A model generated the notes under the pieces. The model was not told where the DNA came from. It ran no database searches and saw nothing but the letters and a program-made list of their open reading frames with translations. The translations under genes and the position numbers were made by a program. 64,000 nt of DNA from Pseudoglutamicibacter albus. Its GTDB lineage: Bacteria > Actinomycetota > Actinomycetes > Actinomycetales > Micrococcaceae. Below, piece after piece: positions 59,352 through 64,000 of this stretch (its first letter is position 1; every line of letters starts with the position of its first letter). The stretch spans positions 2,108,001 through 2,172,000 of the forward strand of contig NZ_JAVDXX010000001.1 in the NCBI RefSeq assembly GCF_031458175.1. Reading direction: 5' to 3'.

Positions 59352-60731
59352 CGTGGACAAGTGGCTGTTGAGGAGCACCCCGTTGGGGTCTACTTGTTTG
59401 CGGACGGTGAGCCAGTCGCCGAAATGTGGGTAGCGCTCGTGGAGGTCCTCTGGCCCGAGGGTGTGGAGTTTGCCCCAGTGGGGGCGCCCGCCGGCGGCTT
59501 TGAAGATGTCTTCGAGCACGGCGAAGTATTTTCTGTGGTCTTCGCGGTAGAAGCGGTGAACCGCGATGTAGACGGAGTCGCGGCCGTGAGCGGTTGAAAG
59601 CCAAACGTCATCGCTTTTGGCGGTCCGGACTTCCAGCGGGAATGTGATCCCTTCCGGGAACGCGTTGACGGCGCGGACCACTTCGCTGAAAACCTCGTGA
59701 TAGTCGGCAATGTCGATCGCGTACTCCATTTCGCGGAACCGTGTGCGCCGTGGCGAGACAAAGACCTTATGGGAGGTGTCAGCGAAACTGCGGTTGCCCA
59801 TCGTGCGTGCCGCGAGTTTATTGAGCGCCGGAACGGTTTTCGGCGCGAACCTGCCGAGTTCGCAGATGGCGCGGTGCCCGCCGTTGTTGAGCAGTTCGTC
59901 CCCGAACCAGTGTTTGAACGAAGACAGCGGTTTATCGCCTTCAAAGCCGGGGGAGCGGCGGTTGATTTTACGGGCCACGACGTCAGTGTGCTGAAACCAG
60001 TAGAACTCGACGTGGTCGCGTTCGCGGGAGAGCTCAACGAAGTTCTCGAGCGTGTCAGCCAGCGGCACGGGCCGTTCCTCTGCATGCAGGATGAACGCGG
60101 GCACGACGGCGAGGGTTGCGTGGATGATGACGCCGAGCGCGCCGAGACCCACACGTGCGGCCTCGAAAAGCTCAGCGTTTTGGGTGGGGGACGCGGTGAC
60201 GATCTGCCCGGTTGGTAGCGCGATGCGCAGTGCACGGATCATGCCCGCGTAGCCGGTGAATCCGAGGCCGGTGCCGTGGGTTGAGGTTGACAGTGCGCCG
60301 CCGATGGTTTGCCGGTCGATGTCTCCCATGTTCGCTAACGCGAGCCCATAAGGTTCCAGTAGGGCTGGTAGCTCCCACAAGTGGGTTCCGGCGCCGAGCG
60401 TTACGGTCCCGCCCAGTGGGTCGACTGCGTAGAGGCCGTGGAAGTTCCGCATGTCGAGCAGGATCTCGTCGGTGTGCGCTAGCGGGGTGAAGGAGTGGCT
60501 TCCACCCACAGGGCGGACGGTGCGTTTCTCTTCTGAGGCGCGCACCAGCAGTGCCGCGAGCTCGGCTTCATCGCGTGGGGTGAAAACCTCGGCAGGTTCG
60601 CTGCGGTAGAGGCGGCACCAGTTGGTCCACTCTTTACCTCGGGCTGCGGCGCGGCCGGTTTTGTTGGAAGCGCGGGCGCTGGCCCGGCTGGCGCGGGTGC
60701 CGGCCTTTTTGGTGTGGGGATTGGTTTTCAT
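59337..60731 (-). CDS. FAD-linked oxidoreductase, aldonolactone oxidase-like
   Basis: A 464-residue flavoprotein of the D-arabinono-1,4-lactone/L-gulonolactone oxidase type. A basic Ala/Arg/Lys-rich N-terminal stretch (1-33) precedes the FAD (PCMH) domain with RPVGGSHSFTPLA, LGAGTHLWELPALL and GGALSTSTHGTG. The histidine of GGSHS is in the position that binds FAD covalently in some members. The C-terminal ALO domain ends in a substrate-site segment with PHWGKLH. The ATG overlaps the stop of the upstream racemase-fold gene (ATGA), so the two are coupled. Substrate not deducible beyond a sugar lactone or sugar alcohol. Confidence 0.85.
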   Translation of the reverse strand: MKTNPHTKKAGTRASRASARASNKTGRAAARGKEWTNWCRLYRSEPAEVFTPRDEAELAALLVRASEEKRTVRPVGGSHSFTPLAHTDEILLDMRNFHGLYAVDPLGGTVTLGAGTHLWELPALLEPYGLALANMGDIDRQTIGGALSTSTHGTGLGFTGYAGMIRALRIALPTGQIVTASPTQNAELFEAARVGLGALGVIIHATLAVVPAFILHAEERPVPLADTLENFVELSRERDHVEFYWFQHTDVVARKINRRSPGFEGDKPLSSFKHWFGDELLNNGGHRAICELGRFAPKTVPALNKLAARTMGNRSFADTSHKVFVSPRRTRFREMEYAIDIADYHEVFSEVVRAVNAFPEGITFPLEVRTAKSDDVWLSTAHGRDSVYIAVHRFYREDHRKYFAVLEDIFKAAGGRPHWGKLHTLGPEDLHERYPHFGDWLTVRKQVDPNGVLLNSHLSTMLGV

Positions 60732-62005
60732 AGGAATGCTTTCCCTTCGCCACGGTAGGTGGGCCATTCGTCGATGACTTCTGAGCCTGAGATGACTACA
60801 ACGCTGTTGAGGCGTTCCGATACTTCGCCGGCTTTCGCGTGCCGAAACCACACGACATCGCCGATTGCAAGGCCGCGAGCGCCTCGTCCGGTGAGCGGGG
60901 TCTGCACTTCACCGGGACCTTCAGTTGCGCGGTAGGTGACGTTGGGTGGCCACGCGACCCTCGGTAGCCGGCTTGGACCGGGCGGCCCGGAGGCGACCCA
61001 GCCCCCGCCGAGCACTGTTGCGGTGTTCTTGTTGGGGCGGCGTACAACATCCATCCCGAACGCGAGGGCCGGCGCTGGTTTGAAAGCGGTGTAGTGGTCG
61101 AATAGACCGGGGCCGATGAGCCCGGAGCCTGCCGCTACCTCCGTGATGGCAGCTTCGGTCCCGGTGGTCTCGATCGAACCGGTCCCGCCGCCGTTGACGA
61201 AACGCAACGGAGCGATCTCGGAGACAGCATCGACGGTTTCAGCACGCCGTTGCGCGATCTCTTTCGCGGAAGCCGCCTGGATGCGCCGCAAGATCACTTG
61301 CCGCGGCGAGCTCCCCGCGTTCGCCTCGCCTGCGATCTGCCCCTCGTAGGCCATGAGCCCATCCAGCGTGAAACCCTTCCTGCCCACGATGTGGGCCGCC
61401 AGCCTGGCCACCTCCTCCGGGCTGGATAGCGGCGAACGTGCCGCACCCACCATGACGCCGCGTACGGGACGGTAAGCCGCATCGAGCTCTATAGCGACCT
61501 TGAGGTCCGGATGGCCGGGGGCGAGGTGAGCGATAATCTCCAGCTGCTGCGGATCATCGACCATGAGGGTCACGTGCTGCAGCGCGGCCTCGCTCGCCGT
61601 CCACGCCGCAATCGCTTCGGCATTCACGCTCGGGTACGCAACCACGATGTCCTGATAACCCTTTTCGGCAAGCCACACGGCTTCCGCCAGCGTGAAACCC
61701 AGAATCCCAGCGAAACCAGGAGTCTGCAGTGCGGCATCGAGCGCCTTACGGATGCGCAGCGACTTACTCGCAACCCGAACCGTAGGGGACAAGCCGGCGT
61801 TAGTGCCGGTGTTAGTGCGGATGTTACTGCGCAGAGTGGAAGCCTTCTTGAGACGCTTGACAAGGCTTTCGGCATTCGCGTGAAAATGATCCGCGAACAA
61901 AACACCCACAGGGCGCGAGGCGTAGCCGGCATCAGCCAGGATGTCCTTGAGTGCCGGCCAGTCAATCTTCACATCAGAGACGCGACTGTTGCGGAAGCGG
62001 TGCAT
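60728..62005 (-). CDS. PLP-dependent alanine-racemase-fold protein (D-threonine aldolase/DSD1-like)
   Basis: A 425-residue fold-type III PLP enzyme. The usual PLP-lysine position in VLFADHFHANAESLVKRL has His/Ala where racemases and DSD1-like enzymes have a Lys within a V-K-AN motif, so the cofactor residue is not obvious and should be checked. The C-terminal metal-binding-like segment ARGLAIGDVVWFRHAKAGEV matches the DSD1/D-threonine-aldolase C-domain. ATG 62005 has GGAGGA 6 nt upstream; an earlier ATG at 62023 contains that site. It is coupled to the flavoprotein gene, a pairing I recall from other actinobacteria. Confidence 0.8.
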   Translation of the reverse strand: MHRFRNSRVSDVKIDWPALKDILADAGYASRPVGVLFADHFHANAESLVKRLKKASTLRSNIRTNTGTNAGLSPTVRVASKSLRIRKALDAALQTPGFAGILGFTLAEAVWLAEKGYQDIVVAYPSVNAEAIAAWTASEAALQHVTLMVDDPQQLEIIAHLAPGHPDLKVAIELDAAYRPVRGVMVGAARSPLSSPEEVARLAAHIVGRKGFTLDGLMAYEGQIAGEANAGSSPRQVILRRIQAASAKEIAQRRAETVDAVSEIAPLRFVNGGGTGSIETTGTEAAITEVAAGSGLIGPGLFDHYTAFKPAPALAFGMDVVRRPNKNTATVLGGGWVASGPPGPSRLPRVAWPPNVTYRATEGPGEVQTPLTGRGARGLAIGDVVWFRHAKAGEVSERLNSVVVISGSEVIDEWPTYRGEGKAFL

Positions 62006-62200
62006 GCTTAGTCCTCCGAACAACGAGACTTCAGGTCACGGAATGGTCACGATTAGATACCGATAACCACCCCTTCAGGTTACGTCGCGCGGGATTGAAC
62101 ACGCCAGATCGGCGCGATTGCAAGGCAAAACGCCGATAACAATCAAACTGTGAACACCCTGTGCAGTCTTAGTTTTTCTTGCATCTGAGCCGAAACCTTC

Positions 62201-62206
62201 TACCGT
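62201..62206 (+). promoter_or_regulatory. Probable -10 box of a leaderless promoter
   Basis: TACCGT ends 6 nt before ATG 62213. GGAAGT between them is too close to the start for a ribosome site. Confidence 0.45.
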
Positions 62207-62212
62207 GGAAGT

Positions 62213-63544
62213 ATGCGACGTTTCTATGCGGCCGCCGCAGCGGCCCTGTTCGGCATCACGCTGGGCGTCGCCCCACAAGCAACAGCGGCAACGCTGAACC
62301 TCAAACCTGAAGTGCTTACCGTTGGGGCGAACGCCTCAATGGTGCACACCGGAAAACAGCACACCGCAAAACAAGACAGCGGCAAAGCATCGCTTCGTGT
62401 AGCTACCGTGAGCGCCGGCCTGAGTGAAGAGCGAGAAGGGGCGCTCGCCGAGCGCCTCGAAGGCGGTAACGACACCGCCGCTCAGATGCTCGCCCGCAGC
62501 GTCCAGCAGACGCGCCCGGATGTTCTCCTGGTCACTGACATCGATACGGACAGCCACGTCGCTGACATCTTCAATGAACAGTACCTCGGCCAGGCACAAA
62601 CCGACGGCGCCGAAGCGAACGCCGATGCGGGTGCTGATGCAGGATCCAAGGAACCGTCCTCGACCGAGTACAAATACGTCTACTCCGCAACAACGAATGC
62701 GGGCATACAGTCCGGTGCCGACCTCAACGGAAACGGCACAACAGGGGACCCCGGAGACGCTTTCGGCGCGGGACACTTTGAGGGACAACGCTCGATGGTC
62801 CTGTACTCGCGTTACCCCATCGATCAGGACGAAGTCCGCACGTTCAATGACCTGACCTGGGACGAGGTACCGGGCAACAGCCTCGATACTGAGAAATACT
62901 CGAAGCTTGTGAGGTCGGTTCTTCCACTGAACTCGACGAGCATGTGGGACATCCCGTTGAAAGTTGACGGCGAGACCCTGCACGTGATCGCAACAGACCT
63001 CACCCCGGACAATGGCGAAGGCGCTGACCCTGTGCGCAGGCTTGACCAGTTGCGTTTCCTCAGCATGTACCTCAACGACAACGCTAAGTTGCGGGAGCTG
63101 ACCGATGACGCCGGGCAGTACGGCGGCTTGGATAAGTCCTCTAGCGCGGTTGTGCTTGGCGCCCTCGGTCCGGACGAGGCATCCTTGGGTAACGACGCAG
63201 ACCAGATGCGTCAAGACGCATCGGCCGAACTTGAAACGCTCATGGATTCGAAATCCCTAGAGGTTGCGAAACCCTCCATGGCTGCTGGGCAGTGTGAGAA
63301 CACGTTGCCGATACAGATCCGCACGTTCATGGACTTCATGTGCGCAACCCAGTATGCGACCCGCATGGACGGAGTGGCTAGCCGCTCCGACTATGTTGGG
63401 GTCACGGCGGGTCCCAAGATCGTAGAATCCGGAATTGAAACCGCGATGAGCGATGCGGGAGACCACCACGAACACGGCTCAACCGATCACCTGAGCGGTG
63501 AGCGCCGCATGGTGTGGGCTGACATCACGCTCAAGCGTGACTAA
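62213..63544 (+). CDS. Secreted endonuclease/exonuclease/phosphatase-fold protein, probably inactive
   Basis: A 443-residue exported protein with a signal peptide (residues 1-26, cleavage after TATA-type Ala). The rest follows the layout of secreted EEP-family proteins: SLRVATVSAGL, RPDVLLVTDIDTD, GAGHFEGQRSMVLYSRYPID, VIATDLTPDN, AVVLGALGPDE and RRMVWADITL. Each of these normally carries catalytic residues (Asn, Glu-Phe-Asp, His, Gly-Asp-x-Asn, Asp-His). Here the Asn, the Glu, the His of the SHPTPP block and both residues of GDLN are changed, so catalysis is doubtful. It may be a binding protein. It has its own leaderless-type promoter. Confidence 0.78.
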   Translation: MRRFYAAAAAALFGITLGVAPQATAATLNLKPEVLTVGANASMVHTGKQHTAKQDSGKASLRVATVSAGLSEEREGALAERLEGGNDTAAQMLARSVQQTRPDVLLVTDIDTDSHVADIFNEQYLGQAQTDGAEANADAGADAGSKEPSSTEYKYVYSATTNAGIQSGADLNGNGTTGDPGDAFGAGHFEGQRSMVLYSRYPIDQDEVRTFNDLTWDEVPGNSLDTEKYSKLVRSVLPLNSTSMWDIPLKVDGETLHVIATDLTPDNGEGADPVRRLDQLRFLSMYLNDNAKLRELTDDAGQYGGLDKSSSAVVLGALGPDEASLGNDADQMRQDASAELETLMDSKSLEVAKPSMAAGQCENTLPIQIRTFMDFMCATQYATRMDGVASRSDYVGVTAGPKIVESGIETAMSDAGDHHEHGSTDHLSGERRMVWADITLKRD

Positions 63545-63563
63545 GAGCCCTCGCCCAGCACGT

Positions 63564-63569
63564 TAGGCT
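63564..63569 (+). promoter_or_regulatory. Probable -10 box of a leaderless promoter
   Basis: TAGGCT ends 6 nt before ATG 63576, identical to the folE arrangement. Confidence 0.5.
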
Positions 63570-63575
63570 GGGAAC

Positions 63576-64000
63576 ATGTCTACTGAGAACACGCCCCGTA
63601 CTCAAGCGACGCCGCGCCGCGCCCGTAAAGCGCGCCAACGTCGCAGCGCGGAGGTAGTTCTACCGCGTGAAGCAACCGAAATGCTCGCCCGCAGCATCGT
63701 GACCGATGGCGGCAAGGTCAATGACGGTTTCGAACGAGGCCTCAAACGCGTCGTAGGGTGGCAGAGGCCGGTAGTCGTCGCCTACATCCGCCGGTTGAGC
63801 AAGAAGCACCCCACCGCAACCCCAGCTGAGCTCGCACGCATCATCGAAGTGAACTATGTGCGCACCGTAACAACCATGGGTGCCGCGGGAGGTGCCGCCG
63901 CCATCGTGCCTGGGCTAGGCACACTCGCATCACTCGGGCTCTCCGCAGGTGTGGCCATCGGCTACCTGGAAGCGACCGCGCTCTATGCGCAAGGCATGGC
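63576..64000 (+). CDS. Partial conserved protein of unknown function (C-terminus outside window)
   Basis: An open frame of 141 codons runs to the window edge. Residues 1-25 are basic (TPRRARKARQRRS), then a soluble segment follows, and from about residue 98 a Gly/Ala-rich hydrophobic stretch (GAAGGAAAIVPGLGTLASLG) that could be a membrane hairpin. I do not recognise the family. The start lies 6 nt after TAGGCT. Confidence 0.7.
   Translation, partial: MSTENTPRTQATPRRARKARQRRSAEVVLPREATEMLARSIVTDGGKVNDGFERGLKRVVGWQRPVVVAYIRRLSKKHPTATPAELARIIEVNYVRTVTTMGAAGGAAAIVPGLGTLASLGLSAGVAIGYLEATALYAQGM

Overview
The window is 64 kb of a high-GC actinobacterial chromosome. The 16S rRNA and gene content (Lsr2, ClpC, DisA, DUF3180, DUF2520, an actinobacterial-type 23S rRNA) point to the family Micrococcaceae. 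From memory of the 16S, the genus Pseudoglutamicibacter (former Arthrobacter cumminsii/albus group) is my best guess; this was not checked. It holds 48 protein genes that I support (two cut by the window edges), one 16S-23S-5S rRNA operon and one tRNA-Lys. I see no insertion sequence, prophage or CRISPR array.

Layout. 0-10.6 kb: uracil permease, aldehyde dehydrogenase, amidase, rhodanese, prephenate dehydratase (pheA), lipid-kinase-like protein, serS, a HAD phosphatase and a LysR regulator. 10.6-19.2 kb: an Orn/Lys/Arg-type decarboxylase, a SatD-like protein, ppa, and the cell-wall/purine/protease run dacB-tilS-hpt-ftsH. 19.3-25.7 kb: an accessory block made of two paralogous membrane proteins with LRV-like domains (the first with prion-like Gln/Gly/Tyr-rich stretches), an FAD aromatic monooxygenase and its probable IclR regulator. 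It separates ftsH from the folate genes it commonly adjoins. 25.7-31.9 kb: folE-folP-folB-folK, DUF3180, two PH-domain membrane proteins and a DUF2520 protein. 32.2-38.0 kb: rRNA operon with leader, tRNA-free spacer and a strong terminator. 38.1-47.9 kb: M13 peptidase, lysS, a small membrane protein, lsr2, clpC, argA-like acetyltransferase, mutY and a secreted-domain protein. 47.9-51.8 kb: radA-disA and a FUSC-type membrane protein. 51.9-58.1 kb: phosphate uptake, with pstSCAB convergent to DUF47-pit and an 11-bp direct-repeat Pho-box-like site before pstS. 58.1-64 kb: a structured intergenic element, an unknown conserved protein, tRNA-Lys, an aldonolactone-oxidase-like flavoprotein coupled to an alanine-racemase-fold protein, and a secreted nuclease-fold protein that has lost most catalytic residues.

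Three patterns cut across the window. (1) At least thirteen intergenic or gene-end sites carry degenerate tandem repeats of 14-23 bp (often exactly 16 bp), each locus with a different unit. (2) Twelve genes have a TANNNT hexamer 6 or 7 nt before the start codon and little or no Shine-Dalgarno, which is the layout of leaderless transcripts; disA has the same motif at 8 nt. (3) Base composition flips between G/T-rich and C/A-rich on the plus strand in blocks, with a visible change at the monooxygenase/IclR boundary.

Protein functions are inferred from motifs and family knowledge; no database search was run.
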